Source: Microtetraspora malaysiensis
GTDB lineage: Bacteria > Actinomycetota > Actinomycetes > Streptosporangiales > Streptosporangiaceae
Assembly (NCBI RefSeq): GCF_001528665.1
Contig: NZ_BBYJ01000016.1
Span: forward strand, 129,840-193,839
Length of the DNA: 64,000 bases
Direction of reading: 5' to 3'
The notes under the pieces are model-generated. The model was not told the origin of the DNA. It was given only the letters and a program-made list of their open reading frames with translations, and made no database searches. Below, piece by piece: positions 1-9,124 of the stretch; the stretch's first letter is position 1, and each line of letters starts with the position of its first letter. The translations under genes and the position numbers were made by a program.

Positions 1-281
1 CGCCGCCACGGCCGCTCTCCCAGCGTGCCGCCGTACCGGGGGACCAGGCGGGTGCGGGCGGCCGGCCCGGCCGACCCGATCCGCGCGCGGATGGCGGCGA
101 AGATCGCCGGTGCGGGCGCGGCCACCGCGGCGGCCCGCTCCGTGACGGCCGTACGGACGCTGCGCCACGACTCGGTCTCGGCCGCGCACTCGGCGCACGC
201 CTCCACATGGGCGGCCACGGCGGCCGGGTCGGGAAGGACGCCGGCGGCGTAGTCCGGCAGCAGCTCGGTGGGATGGTTCAT
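1..281 (-). CDS. Anti-sigma factor, partial (zinc-binding N-terminus)
   Basis: The first 93 residues are visible and the gene runs off the left edge. Residues H25, C29 and C32 form the HxxxCxxC motif of zinc-binding anti-sigma (ZAS) domains, which hold an ECF sigma factor inactive at the membrane or in the cytoplasm. Its ATG (279-281) overlaps the TGA of the sigma gene as ATGA, so the two are translationally coupled, the usual layout for a sigma/anti-sigma pair. The membrane segment and sensor part, if any, lie outside the window, so the signal cannot be inferred. Confidence 0.8.
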   Translation of the reverse strand, partial: MNHPTELLPDYAAGVLPDPAAVAAHVEACAECAAETESWRSVRTAVTERAAAVAAPAPAIFAAIRARIGSAGPAARTRLVPRYGGTLGERPWR

Positions 282-838
282 CGGCCGGCCTCCTCGACCA
301 CGACAGGCAGGGCCCGGGCCAGCGCGGCCCGGGCGTTGAACAGGCGGCTCTTCACTGTGCCGACCGGGATGCCCAGCACCTCGGCGATCTCCGCGTGCGA
401 CATCTCGGCGGCGAACGCGAGGTCGAAGACCTCGCGGTGGAGCGGCGCCAGCGTCCCCAGCGCCGCGGCGACCGCGGCGGCGTCGGCGCGTGCCAGCGCC
501 ACGGCCTGCGGCCCCGGTTCGGACGACGGCAGGTCGAGCGCGTCGTCGAGGGGGCGCGGCGCGGGCAGGTGGCCGCGCATCCGCTTGAGCGCCTGGCGGC
601 GGCAGATGCCGAACAGCCAGGTGCGTACCAGCGACCGCTCCTCGAACGACGCGGCGCCGCGCCACACGGCGATGAACGTCTCCTGGAGCGCCTCCTCGGC
701 CGGGCCGCGCTCGCCCAGGAGCCCTTCGGCGTACGCCAGGAGCGCCCGCGCGTGCCGGGCGTACAACGCCTCGAAGGCGTGCTCGTCACCCCGGCTGACC
801 AGCCGCAACAGCTCCAGATCCGTCGTGTCCATCGTCAT
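278..838 (-). CDS. ECF-family RNA polymerase sigma factor
   Basis: This 186-residue protein has only sigma regions 2 and 4, as ECF sigma factors do. Region 2 spans about residues 18-85 (FEALYARHARALLAYAEGLL through RTWLFGICRRQALKRMR). Region 4 spans about 127-178 and ends in a helix-turn-helix, MSHAEIAEVLGIPVGTVKSRL. Two in-frame ATGs (838 and 832) are possible starts and neither has a strong ribosome site. It would direct polymerase to a small regulon, probably including itself, under control of the overlapping anti-sigma gene. The divergent secreted hydrolase is a possible target, but I saw no convincing ECF -35/-10 pair in the 98-bp gap. Confidence 0.88.
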   Translation of the reverse strand: MTMDTTDLELLRLVSRGDEHAFEALYARHARALLAYAEGLLGERGPAEEALQETFIAVWRGAASFEERSLVRTWLFGICRRQALKRMRGHLPAPRPLDDALDLPSSEPGPQAVALARADAAAVAAALGTLAPLHREVFDLAFAAEMSHAEIAEVLGIPVGTVKSRLFNARAALARALPVVVEEAGR

Positions 839-936
839 GGGTACTGTTCCGGACCCGCGGGTTCACCGCAAAACGCGCGGATTTCGAGTGACTCATGTCA
901 CACTGAACCGGCGCGGGCCGCCCGGAACCCAGCGGC

Positions 937-2466
937 ATGAGAATCCCTCGTGCCATCGCACGATCTTCCGCGTTCCGCGCCCGGGGCGGCCGGGCGTCGC
1001 TCGCCGCTCTCGCCGCGCTGCTCTGCCTGCCCGCGTTCCCCGCCGCAGCGGCCCCATCACCGGCAGCCTCGTCACCGGCCGGTGCTCGGGCGGTCTCCTG
1101 GGTCCCCTGTGACCCGCCGGACGAGAGTGCCCGCTGCGGCACCGTCACCGTCCCCGTCGACTGGGATCACCCGGCCGCGTCCGGCTCCGCCCAGGTGCGG
1201 ATCGCGGTACGGCCGGCCCGTGACCAGGCCCGCCGCGTCGGCGTGCTGATGTTCAACCCCGGCGGTCCCGGCGCGGGCGCCGCGGACATAGCCGCGCGCA
1301 AGGACTGGGCGGAGGTCTGGCTCCCGCCCGCCCTGCTCGACCGGTTCGACGTCGTTGGCGTGGACCCGCGGGGCGTGCCGGGCAGCACGCCGGTCGCGTG
1401 CGCCGATCCGGTTGATCCCGAGGTGTCGCGCTTCCCTCGTACGCGGGCCGAGGTGCGCGGCCTGGTCGCGGCGAACTCCGCGTTCGCCGCGTCGTGCCTT
1501 CAGCGGACCGGCCCGCTGGCCGCCCACCTCGACACCGACACCGTCGCCAGGGATCTCGACGCGGTCCGGGCGGCGCTCGGCGAGCCCACGATCAGCTTCC
1601 TCGGCGTCTCATACGGCACGATGCTCGCCCAGGCCTACGCCGAGCGCTATCCGAGCCGGGTCCGCGCCCTCGTCCTCGACGGCGTCGTGGACCGCTCCCT
1701 GCCGGCCGCGCGGCTCGTCCTCGACGGGGCCGCCGCCGTCCAGGACGGCCTGGCTCGCTTCGCCGCCAGGTGCGCGGCGACCGAGGCGTGCGTCCTGCGC
1801 GGGAAGGACGTGACCGCCGAGCTCCGCCGCATGTACGCGCGGGCGGAGCGGGGCGAGGTGCGCGCGGGCGGCCGGGCGGTGACCGCCGAGGAGCTCCGGC
1901 TCGCCGTCAACGACGGGCTGAACACGCCCCTCGTCGACGGCATGCTCGCCGCGGGCATCCGGGACGCCACGGACAAGGGAGACGCCGCCACGCTCACCTC
2001 GCTGTCCCGCTACCAGGTGCGGGACGAGTACGCGCGCTACCGCGCCATCATCTGCCAGGACATGCCGCGCGTACGCCCGGAGGCGTTGGTCGGACTGGCC
2101 GGCGCGGCGACGCGGCGGGGGCCGAGCCTGCGCGGCGCCTCCGAGATGTGGGACATCGTGTCCGGCTGCGCGGGGCTGCCGCGGCCCGCCCGCTGGACCC
2201 CGCACGCCTGGCGGGTGCCCGCCACGGTCACGCCGCTGATCCTCTCCGGCGCGCACGACGTCGCCACGCCGCGCGGCTGGGCCGAGTCCGTCCACCGGCG
2301 GCTCCCCGGAAGCACGCTGGTCCGCTGGGACGGCGACGGGCACGCCGCCTGGCCGATGCACAACAGGTGCGCCATGGCGGCGGCCGTGACCTACCTGACC
2401 GACCTCACTCCGCCCGCCTCGACGGCCTGCCCGGCGGACCCGGCGCAGGCGGGCCGGGCGTCCTGA
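937..2466 (+). CDS. Secreted alpha/beta hydrolase, tripeptidyl-aminopeptidase (SlpD/TAP-like) family
   Basis: A 509-residue exported hydrolase. Residues 1-39 form a signal peptide: Arg-rich start, Ala/Leu core, AAAA near the cleavage point. The alpha/beta-hydrolase signatures are an oxyanion loop NPGGPG near 108-112, the nucleophile elbow GVSYG (Ser225), Asp441 in SGAHD and His469 in GDGHAAW. The layout matches the actinobacterial TAP/SlpD group with a C-terminal TAP-like domain, which releases short peptides outside the cell. Actual substrate specificity cannot be read from sequence, and these proteins are often annotated simply as alpha/beta hydrolases. It is monocistronic and divergent from the ECF sigma gene. 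Confidence 0.88.
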   Translation: MRIPRAIARSSAFRARGGRASLAALAALLCLPAFPAAAAPSPAASSPAGARAVSWVPCDPPDESARCGTVTVPVDWDHPAASGSAQVRIAVRPARDQARRVGVLMFNPGGPGAGAADIAARKDWAEVWLPPALLDRFDVVGVDPRGVPGSTPVACADPVDPEVSRFPRTRAEVRGLVAANSAFAASCLQRTGPLAAHLDTDTVARDLDAVRAALGEPTISFLGVSYGTMLAQAYAERYPSRVRALVLDGVVDRSLPAARLVLDGAAAVQDGLARFAARCAATEACVLRGKDVTAELRRMYARAERGEVRAGGRAVTAEELRLAVNDGLNTPLVDGMLAAGIRDATDKGDAATLTSLSRYQVRDEYARYRAIICQDMPRVRPEALVGLAGAATRRGPSLRGASEMWDIVSGCAGLPRPARWTPHAWRVPATVTPLILSGAHDVATPRGWAESVHRRLPGSTLVRWDGDGHAAWPMHNRCAMAAAVTYLTDLTPPASTACPADPAQAGRAS

Positions 2467-2473
2467 GTCTCGG

Positions 2474-3097
2474 TCAGCGGACCCCGCGCGGGCGGAACTG
2501 GACGCTGATCCTGGGTCCGACCGGCCGCGCGGTCTTCGGGATCGCGTGCTCCCACGTGCGCTGGCAGCTCCCGCCCATGACGATGAGGTCCCCGTGGCCC
2601 AGCTCGTGGCGCAGCGTCGGCCCGCCGCCGCGCGGGCGCAGCAGCAGGGAGCGCGGCGTCCCGATCGAGACGATCGCCACCATCGTATCCTCGGTGCTCC
2701 CGCGCCCGATGGTGTCGCCGTGCCAGGCCACGCTGTCCCTGCCGTCGCGGTACAGGCACAACCCGGCGGTGTGGAACGGCTCGCCCAGCTCGGTGGCGTA
2801 GTGGGCGTCCAGCGCCCTCTTCGCCTCGTCCAGCGCGGGGTCGGGGAGGGGGCTGCCCTCGTCGTAGAAGCAGAGCAGCCGGGGCACGTCCACGACCCGG
2901 TCGTACATGTGCCGCCTCTCGGCGTGCCACGGCACCGCGTGCAGCAGCCGCTCGAACAGCGCGTCCGCGCCGGAGATCCACCCCGGCCGGACGTCGATCC
3001 ACGCCCCGTGGTCCAGGACCGTCCGCCTCACCGACGACCCGAGCGGGCCCGGCCGGATCTCGTCGCCGCAGTCCAGCAGCGAACTCTGGAAGAACAC
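2474..3097 (-). CDS. AlkB-like 2-oxoglutarate/Fe(II)-dependent dioxygenase
   Basis: At 207 residues this matches the bacterial AlkB family. The iron triad is visible as H126-x-D128 (WHGDT) and H184 (WEHAI). R196 and R202 in RISVQFR fit the 2-oxoglutarate-binding arginine and the AlkB C-terminal RxxxxxR motif. LCFYDEGS near 75-82 and VSIGTPRSLLLRP near 143-155 follow the jelly-roll core. AlkB enzymes oxidatively remove alkyl groups from damaged nucleobases, so DNA or RNA repair is the expected role. It is convergent with the secreted hydrolase (7-bp gap) and appears to stand alone; no Ada or AlkA neighbour is present. Confidence 0.88.
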   Translation of the reverse strand: MFFQSSLLDCGDEIRPGPLGSSVRRTVLDHGAWIDVRPGWISGADALFERLLHAVPWHAERRHMYDRVVDVPRLLCFYDEGSPLPDPALDEAKRALDAHYATELGEPFHTAGLCLYRDGRDSVAWHGDTIGRGSTEDTMVAIVSIGTPRSLLLRPRGGGPTLRHELGHGDLIVMGGSCQRTWEHAIPKTARPVGPRISVQFRPRGVR

Positions 3098-3265
3098 CCC
3101 CTCAGTCTAATCAAACATCTGTTCGATCATGGCTTCCGATGTGATGATCCGTCCGGTAGGTTGCTGATCTACACCGCGCAGGGTCCATAGCGCAGTGGCC
3201 GTCGCGCCTCATCACATGGAGGAGGACGCCGGTACGAATCCGGCCGGGCCTCGTGAGGGAGGAAC

Positions 3266-4609
3266 GTGGACCAGGAAGCGGTCTCCGCGCTGCTTCGCCT
3301 GCTCGGTGAGATGCGCGCGCTGCCGCTCGACCACCCCGATCGGATCAGGGTCGAGCTCGCCGCCCACACGCTGGTGCGGGACGGCAAGCGCGCACGCAGG
3401 CGGGCGCGCAGGCGTTCCGCCGCGCAGGCCGACGCCGCCGTGCTCGCCGCCACCGCGATGGGCGCGCGGGACCGCGTGACCGACGCTCCGGTCCGCGAAG
3501 AGCCAGGGGCCCCGGGCCGGCTGCGCACGACTCGGCAGTGCTACGTCTGCCAGAGCCGCTTCGACCGGGTGGACGGCTTCTACCACCGGCTCTGCCCCTC
3601 CTGCGCGGCGTACAACAAGGCGCGCAGGACGGCCCGGACGGACCTGACGGGGCGGTGGGCGCTGGTCACCGGCGGGCGGGTCAAGATCGGCCACCACGTC
3701 GCGCTGAAGCTGCTCCACGACGGCGCCCACGTCACGGTGACCACCCGCTTCCCCAGGGACGCCGCCCGCCGGTTCGCCGAGGCCGGGGACTGGCCGGGTC
3801 GCCTGCGGATCGTGGGGATGGACCTGCGCGACCCTCGCCAGGTCATCGCCCTCACCGACCGCCTCACGGCGGGCGGCGAGCCCCTGGACATCCTGATCAA
3901 CAACGCCGCCCAGACGCTGCGCCGCCTCCCCTCGGCATACGCGGCCCTGCTGGAGGGGGAACGCCCCGGGCTTCCGCCGGGCGCGTGGTCGCCGCCCGGG
4001 TTCGCACCGGTCCCCGACGGCGGCGCGGTTTCCGAAGGCGACACGCGTTCCGGTGACGCGGCTTCCGGCGGCGCGGTCTCACCTCGGGAGGGCCCGCGGC
4101 TTCCGGACGTGTCGGGCCTGCTGCCCGATCTCTCGCCGCGTAACTCGTGGTCGGCGCGGATCGGCGAGATCGACGCCGCCGAGCTGCTGGAGGTGCAGCT
4201 CGTCAACGCGGTGGCGCCGTTCCTGCTGATCGACCGCCTGCTGCCGCTGCTGCGCGCCGCGCCCGCGCCCCGCCGGTACGTCGTCAACGTGTCGGCGGTC
4301 GAGGGGCAGTTCACGGTCGCGGACAAGACCGGACGGCATCCCCACACCAACATGGCCAAGGCAGGGCTCAACATGCTCACCCGCACCAGCGCCGCCGACC
4401 TCGCCAAGGAGGGGATCCATATGTGCAGCGTGGACACCGGGTGGATCACCGACGAGAACCCCCTACCGAAGCGTGAGTCGCTGGACCGGAGAACTCCGCT
4501 CGACGTGATCGACGGGGCGGCGCGCGTCTACGACCCGATCGTGCGCGGCGAGTCCGGGCATCCGGTCCACGGGGTCTTCCTCAAGGACTACGTGGCGGCC
4601 CCGTGGTGA
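3266..4609 (+). CDS. SDR-family protein with N-terminal zinc ribbon and atypical active site
   Basis: The GTG start follows GAGGGAGGAA. Of 447 residues, the first ~90 are helical and Arg-rich. C92, C95, C110 and C113 form a CxxC...CxxC zinc ribbon, and a Rossmann SDR domain begins near 130. The cofactor loop is TGGRVKIG (135-142) rather than TGxxxGxG, followed by NNAAQ (212-216). S343 is present, but the catalytic YxxxK reads T361-x3-K365 (HTNMAK), so the usual general-base tyrosine is absent. An acidic/Gly-rich insertion lies at about 230-275. It may be a binding protein or an unusual reductase; substrate unknown. The 3' end overlaps the SWIM gene tail-to-tail by 22 bp. Confidence 0.75.
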   Translation: MDQEAVSALLRLLGEMRALPLDHPDRIRVELAAHTLVRDGKRARRRARRRSAAQADAAVLAATAMGARDRVTDAPVREEPGAPGRLRTTRQCYVCQSRFDRVDGFYHRLCPSCAAYNKARRTARTDLTGRWALVTGGRVKIGHHVALKLLHDGAHVTVTTRFPRDAARRFAEAGDWPGRLRIVGMDLRDPRQVIALTDRLTAGGEPLDILINNAAQTLRRLPSAYAALLEGERPGLPPGAWSPPGFAPVPDGGAVSEGDTRSGDAASGGAVSPREGPRLPDVSGLLPDLSPRNSWSARIGEIDAAELLEVQLVNAVAPFLLIDRLLPLLRAAPAPRRYVVNVSAVEGQFTVADKTGRHPHTNMAKAGLNMLTRTSAADLAKEGIHMCSVDTGWITDENPLPKRESLDRRTPLDVIDGAARVYDPIVRGESGHPVHGVFLKDYVAAPW

Positions 4610-6015
4610 CCCCCGGTGAGGTCCGCGTCCAGGTCCGTGCCATCCAGGTCAACGCCGAGGTCCGGCCCCCGCTTGTCGCGGGCGGCGACGATCCGGGCGG
4701 CGAGGACGTGCTTGCACGGGCCGCGCGAGCCCCGGTGGTCGTACCACCAGTCGCAGGTGCAGGAGTCCTCGCCGAGCCGCACCTGGCGGACGGATCCGTT
4801 CGAGGTCACCTCGGCGGTGTCACCCGTCACCCGTACGGCACCCGCCTCGACGAGGGCGCGGGCGGAGACCAGCCGGGGGTTGAGCCCGCGCACGTGGTCG
4901 CGGTCGTAGGGCAGCTCGCGGTGGAAGTGCGCGGCCTCGGCCAGGTCGTATCCCACCCGCCCGGCGACGCCGAGCTGGGTGAGGGCGGCCTTGACGCGGG
5001 CGGGCGGGAGGCCGGAGCGCTCGGCGAGCAGCCCCACCTCGACGGCGGGCTCGAAGTTGAGCAGCATGCCGATCACGTCGGCGTCGTCGGCCGCCTCGTC
5101 CGTGGCCAGATCGGCGAGCACGGCGCCCTCGCCGGAGAAGCCGCGCCACGCCTCCGGTGAGATCGCCAGCGTGTAGCGCATGCCGGGCAGCTCCAGCTCC
5201 CAGGCGCTCGCCGCCACCGCGTCGCCGCTCCACGCCCGGGACGCGGTCGTGGCGGCCGGGCCGTACGCCCGTAGGGAGCGGGCGAAGCGCAGCAGCGGCA
5301 GCATCGTGGCGAGCCGGTGCGGGCCGGCCAGGCACACGGCGCCGGGCGCGGGCGCGGACGTGAGCCGCAGCTCACGCCCCGCCGGGGCCGCCCACACGGT
5401 CGTGTTCCTCTTGGGCAGGCCGCGCAGGAACCGCACCGCGTGCGGGCCGGACACCTCGGCGCGCAGGTCGAACCCCGAGGCGATCACCTGCACCTCGGCG
5501 AAGCCGCGCAGCCAGCGCTCGGGCAGGGGCACCTTCTTCTCCACGACGGCGCCGTCGAGCGTGGTGACGGTCAGCTCGTCCTGGCCGACGCCGAGGTGCA
5601 GGGGGTCGCGGGCGCCCACCCGGGCCAGCGCCTCACGCAGCGGGAGGTTGACGTCGACGTTGGTGGTGCCCCGGTCCACCACCTCGCCGTCGAGCGCGGG
5701 ACCGAGCATGTCGAGCCGCGCGTAGACGCCGCCGCACGCGGAGAACGACTCGAACCTGAGCCGGTCTCCGTCGCAGGTCACCACGGGGTCGCGGCTCCAG
5801 CCGGGACGCGGCTGGTGGTAGCGGGTCAGCGCCACGTCGGCGACGGCGAGCAGGCCGGCCGCCGCCGCGGCCGCCTGGGTGACCACGCCGCTGAAGAACC
5901 GCGGATGATCGAGCAGGCCGCGCGTGGTGCGGCCACCGGACGTCGACAACCCCAGGTGACCCTCGCTGAGCGTGGAAGGTCCGGCGTAGGAATACGCCTG
6001 CACGGCATTCGTCAT
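4588..6015 (-). CDS. SWIM zinc-finger protein
   Basis: A 475-residue cytoplasmic protein ending in a SWIM motif, C419-x-C421-x12-C434-x-H436 (CTCDWWY...GPCKHVL), a zinc-binding module for DNA or protein contacts found in many bacterial proteins. The rest, including GLLDHPRFFSGVVT near 38-51, follows actinobacterial SWIM proteins of unknown role. I chose ATG 6015 because the conserved MTNAVQAYSYAGPS begins there. A GGAGGT lies about 20 nt upstream, rather far, so a start a few codons earlier is possible. Such genes often sit beside MoxR/vWA genes, but here the neighbours are unrelated. Function not predicted beyond binding. Confidence 0.75.
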   Translation of the reverse strand: MTNAVQAYSYAGPSTLSEGHLGLSTSGGRTTRGLLDHPRFFSGVVTQAAAAAAGLLAVADVALTRYHQPRPGWSRDPVVTCDGDRLRFESFSACGGVYARLDMLGPALDGEVVDRGTTNVDVNLPLREALARVGARDPLHLGVGQDELTVTTLDGAVVEKKVPLPERWLRGFAEVQVIASGFDLRAEVSGPHAVRFLRGLPKRNTTVWAAPAGRELRLTSAPAPGAVCLAGPHRLATMLPLLRFARSLRAYGPAATTASRAWSGDAVAASAWELELPGMRYTLAISPEAWRGFSGEGAVLADLATDEAADDADVIGMLLNFEPAVEVGLLAERSGLPPARVKAALTQLGVAGRVGYDLAEAAHFHRELPYDRDHVRGLNPRLVSARALVEAGAVRVTGDTAEVTSNGSVRQVRLGEDSCTCDWWYDHRGSRGPCKHVLAARIVAARDKRGPDLGVDLDGTDLDADLTGGHHGAAT

Positions 6016-6186
6016 GGCGGCGAGAGTAGAGATCACCTCCGACAAAACCGAAGGACTCGCGTTTCGCCTGGTGGGGCGCGGGCGGAGGCCGGCCTGTTTC
6101 GGAGTCGGCCGCTCGGCGGCATCGGTTCGCGATGTGGGGGCAGGGCGAACGTGAGGAAGACCCTCACACAAGGGAGGTGAGTGGTC

Positions 6187-7476
6187 GTGTTCGCTGACCG
6201 GCGTGACGCCGGAACCCGCCTGGGCGAGCGGCTCCGGGACCGGCTCGGGGGCGCGGACGCGGTCGTGGTCGGGCTGCCCCGGGGCGGCGTCGTGGTGGCG
6301 TACGAGGTGGCCAGGGCGCTGGGCGCTCCGCTCGACGTGATCGTGGTGCGCAAGCTCGGTGTGCCGTACCAGCCGGAGCTCGGCTTCGGGGCGATCGGGG
6401 AGGGCGGCGTGCGCGTCCTGAACCCCGACATCGTACGGCTGGCCGGTGTCACGAAAGAGCAGATGGCCAAGGTGGAGGAGGCCGAACGCGAGGAGCTGAC
6501 CCGCCGCGCGGCCCGGTTCCGAGGGGGACGGCCGCGGGTCGAGTCGGCCGGGCGCACGGTGATCGTCGTGGACGACGGCGTGGCCACGGGAGGGACGGCG
6601 CGCGCGGCGTGCCGGGTCGCCCGGGCCCAGGGGGCGAAACGGGTGGTGCTGGCGGTGCCGGTGGGCTCGCCCGACACGATGGACGCGCTGCGCGAGGACG
6701 CCGACGAGGTGGTGTGCCTGCAGACGCCGCGCGACCTGTACGCGATCGGGGCCTGGTACCACGACTTCCCGCAGACGAGCGACGAGCAGGTGGTGGAGCT
6801 GCTGCACCGGGCCATGCGGCCGACGGGGTTCAGCGGCGAGGTCGAGGCGGACGCGGCGGGCGTCCCGCTCGCGGGCCGGTTGACCGTGCCGGAGGGGGCG
6901 CGCGGGATCGTCGTGTTCGTCCACGGCAGCGGCAGCAGCCGGCACAGCCCGCGCAACCGCTACGTGGCGGCGGCGCTCAACCGGGAGGGCCTGGGCACAC
7001 TGCTGTTCGACCTGCTCACCCCGGACGAGGAGATCGACCGGGCCAACGTGTTCGACATCCGCCTGCTGGCCGACCGGCTGCTGGCGGTGACCCGCTGGCT
7101 GCGGGGCCGGCCGGAGGCCGGGGGCCTTCCGCTCGGGTACTTCGGGGCGAGCACCGGCGCCGCCGCCGCGCTGTGGGCGGCGGCGGAGCCGGACGCGGAC
7201 ATCGCCGCGGTCGTGTCACGCGGCGGCCGGCCGGACCTCGCGGGGGAGCGGCTGCCGGCCGTGCGCGCGCCGACGCTCCTGATCGTCGGCGGCGACGACC
7301 ACGTGGTGCTCGGCCTCAACCAGGGGGCCCAGCAGCGGCTCCGCTGCGAGAACCGGCTGCGGATCGTGCCGGGCGCGACCCACCTGTTCGAGGAGCCGGG
7401 CGCGCTCGAGGCCGTGGCCGAACTGGCCCGCGACTGGTTCGCCGAGCACTTCGCCGAGCCGGTCAGGCGTGGCTGA
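6187..7476 (+). CDS. Phosphoribosyltransferase-alpha/beta hydrolase fusion
   Basis: Two domains in one 429-residue chain. Residues ~1-210 are a type I phosphoribosyltransferase with the PRPP loop [14 protein letters not shown] (about 126-139) and the flexible-loop stretch [19 protein letters not shown]. Residues ~220-429 are a dienelactone-hydrolase-like alpha/beta hydrolase with HGSGSS, nucleophile GASTG and a late GATHLFEE histidine. Fused proteins of this type occur across actinobacteria, often in stress-related clusters; their reaction is not established to my knowledge. Start GTG 6187 has GGAGG nine bases upstream and matches the usual MFADRRDAG opening. GTG 6181 is the alternative but sits only 3 nt from the ribosome site. 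Confidence 0.8.
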   Translation: MFADRRDAGTRLGERLRDRLGGADAVVVGLPRGGVVVAYEVARALGAPLDVIVVRKLGVPYQPELGFGAIGEGGVRVLNPDIVRLAGVTKEQMAKVEEAEREELTRRAARFRGGRPRVESAGRTVIVVDDGVATGGTARAACRVARAQGAKRVVLAVPVGSPDTMDALREDADEVVCLQTPRDLYAIGAWYHDFPQTSDEQVVELLHRAMRPTGFSGEVEADAAGVPLAGRLTVPEGARGIVVFVHGSGSSRHSPRNRYVAAALNREGLGTLLFDLLTPDEEIDRANVFDIRLLADRLLAVTRWLRGRPEAGGLPLGYFGASTGAAAALWAAAEPDADIAAVVSRGGRPDLAGERLPAVRAPTLLIVGGDDHVVLGLNQGAQQRLRCENRLRIVPGATHLFEEPGALEAVAELARDWFAEHFAEPVRRG

Positions 7477-7711
7477 TCATCACGTGCTTGATCCGGGTGT
7501 AGGCGTCGAAGCCGTACCGGGACAGGTCCTTTCCGGTGCCCGAGTGCTTGAAGCCGCCGTGTGGCATCTCCGGGAGGATCACCTGGTGGCAGTTGACCCA
7601 CACCGCGCCGAGGTCGAGCGCGGCGGTCAGCCGCATGGCCCGGCCGGTGTCCCTGGTCCAGACACTGGCGGCGAGGCCGTAGTCCACGCCGTTGGCCAGC
7701 TCGATCGGTTC
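7463..7711 (-). pseudogene. Aldehyde dehydrogenase remnant (C-terminal ~83 codons)
   Basis: Reading from about 7711 to the stop at 7463, the frame gives the end of an aldehyde dehydrogenase: [56 protein letters not shown]. The last motif is typical of the gamma-aminobutyraldehyde dehydrogenase-like group. About 400 N-terminal codons, including catalytic Cys and Glu, are missing. Upstream, the same strand immediately becomes the end of the ferredoxin reductase gene, whose TGA (7720-7722) lies about 9 bases before the first homologous codon. No start or ribosome site precedes the remnant, so it is a deletion scar rather than a gene. It overlaps the end of the facing fusion gene by 14 bp. Confidence 0.8.
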
Positions 7712-7719
7712 TCCCGGGG

Positions 7720-8910
7720 TCAGGCGGCCGCTGGGGCGCGCATCAGCTCGGCGCGGTAGCGCGCGACGGCGGACGGGAGGCCGATCAGCACGACGCCGAC
7801 GAGCGCGCCGCCGTCGTGGTAGCCGACCACGACCTCGCCGTCGAGGTCGCCGTCGAGGACCCGGATGTCGTCCGCGCCGAGTGCCGGGGCGCCGAACGAC
7901 TGGATCCGCAGGTCGTACTGGTCGCTCCAGAACGTGGGCAGCGGCGCGAACGGCGCCGGGTCGGCCGCGCCCAGCGCGAGGTCGGCGAGCAGCGTGACCG
8001 CGGCGCGCTTGGCCGTGTCGGTCGGGATGCTCCAGTGCTCGACCCGCCGCGCCACGCCGTCGTAGCGCGGGTTGGGGAAGCGGGCCACGTCGCCCACCGC
8101 GACCACGCCGGCCCGCCCCTCGACGCGCAGCGCGTTGTCGCACAGCACGCCGTCGGACAGGTCGAGGCCGTTGCCGTCGAGCCACTCGGTGTTGGACGCC
8201 GAGCCGACCGCCTCCACGACGACGTCGGCGTCGAGGCGGGTGCCGTCGGACAGCTCGGCCCCGGCGACCCGGTCCGCGCCGAGGAAGGCCGAGACGGTAC
8301 GGCCCAGCAGGAACCGGACGCCGTGCCGCTCGTGGCGGCGCTGGAGGGCGGCCCCGAGATCGTCGCCGAGCGGGCGGCGCATCGGCACCGCCTCCGGCGC
8401 GACCACGGTCACGTCGGCGCCGAGGAGCCGCGCCGTCGCGGCGACCTCGCATCCGATGAACCCGGCCCCGACCACCAGCACCCGGGCGCCGGGGCCCAGG
8501 TCGCCGCGCAGCGCGCGGGCGTCGTCGAGGGTGCGCACCACGTGCCTGCCCCGGGCCGGGCCCGGCGTGGGCAGCCGCCGCGGCCGCATCCCGGTGGCGA
8601 CCACCAGGCCGTCGTAGGCCAGCTCCGCGCCGTCGGCGAGCCGTACGGCTCCCGCGTCGAGGTCGGCGGAGGCGATCGGGACGCCGAGCCGCCAGGTCAC
8701 GTCGGCGACGGCCGGGCGCAGCCGGAACGCGACCGCCTCGTGGGTCACCTCCGCGGCGAGGGCCTCCTTGGAGAGCGGCGGCCGGTTGTACGGCATGTGG
8801 ATCTCGTCGCCCACGGCGACGATTTCTCCCATGAATCCGGAGGCACGCAGCCGCTCGGCCGCGCGCAGGCCGCCCATCGAGGCGCCCGCGATCAGGATGC
8901 GCCGGCTCAT
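7720..8910 (-). CDS. FAD-dependent ferredoxin reductase (NAD(P)H)
   Basis: A 396-residue pyridine nucleotide-disulfide-type oxidoreductase. The FAD dinucleotide fold is at the start ([18 protein letters not shown]), NRPPLSKE follows, the NAD(P)H fold is [17 protein letters not shown] near 155-171, and the second FAD contact is [13 protein letters not shown]. The C-terminal reductase domain ([16 protein letters not shown]) is typical of rubredoxin/ferredoxin reductases that serve P450s and Rieske oxygenases. It sits 5 bp after the ferredoxin gene, so the pair probably feeds electrons to the P450 at 17808-19055. It is the last intact gene of the long minus-strand operon starting at 12358. Confidence 0.88.
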   Translation of the reverse strand: MSRRILIAGASMGGLRAAERLRASGFMGEIVAVGDEIHMPYNRPPLSKEALAAEVTHEAVAFRLRPAVADVTWRLGVPIASADLDAGAVRLADGAELAYDGLVVATGMRPRRLPTPGPARGRHVVRTLDDARALRGDLGPGARVLVVGAGFIGCEVAATARLLGADVTVVAPEAVPMRRPLGDDLGAALQRRHERHGVRFLLGRTVSAFLGADRVAGAELSDGTRLDADVVVEAVGSASNTEWLDGNGLDLSDGVLCDNALRVEGRAGVVAVGDVARFPNPRYDGVARRVEHWSIPTDTAKRAAVTLLADLALGAADPAPFAPLPTFWSDQYDLRIQSFGAPALGADDIRVLDGDLDGEVVVGYHDGGALVGVVLIGLPSAVARYRAELMRAPAAA

Positions 8911-8915
8911 CGCGT

Positions 8916-9104
8916 TCAGTCCTCGATCGTGATGGCCTGCAGCGGGCAGACGTCGGCGGCCTCCTCGACGGCGTCGCGCAGCGACTCGTCGGACTCCGCC
9001 ACGTAGACCAGCCGGCCGTTCTCGTTGATCTGGAAGACCTCGGGGGCGGAGAAGACGCACTGCCCGTGGTCCTTGCAGACGTCCATGTCGACGACGACCT
9101 TCAT
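8916..9104 (-). CDS. Small [3Fe-4S]-type ferredoxin
   Basis: This 62-residue protein has cluster ligands C10, C16 and C53. The CKDHGQC loop has no cysteine at the second ligand position, and CPLQAI follows at the end, which is the pattern of the [3Fe-4S] ferredoxins of actinobacterial P450 systems. It carries single electrons in the cytoplasm from the reductase encoded 5 bp downstream to a monooxygenase. The upstream FAH-family gene ends 20 bp before its ATG, which is preceded by AAGGAG, so it is in the same operon. The only P450 in the window lies in the same cluster and is the likely partner. Confidence 0.9.
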   Translation of the reverse strand: MKVVVDMDVCKDHGQCVFSAPEVFQINENGRLVYVAESDESLRDAVEEAADVCPLQAITIED

Positions 9105-9124
9105 GGTGGAACTCCTTGTGATGG

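Noticed and set aside
931-936. GGAAC-like ECF promoter before the secreted hydrolase
   Set aside because: The motif lies too close to the ATG to act as a -35 box and no matching -10 element follows.
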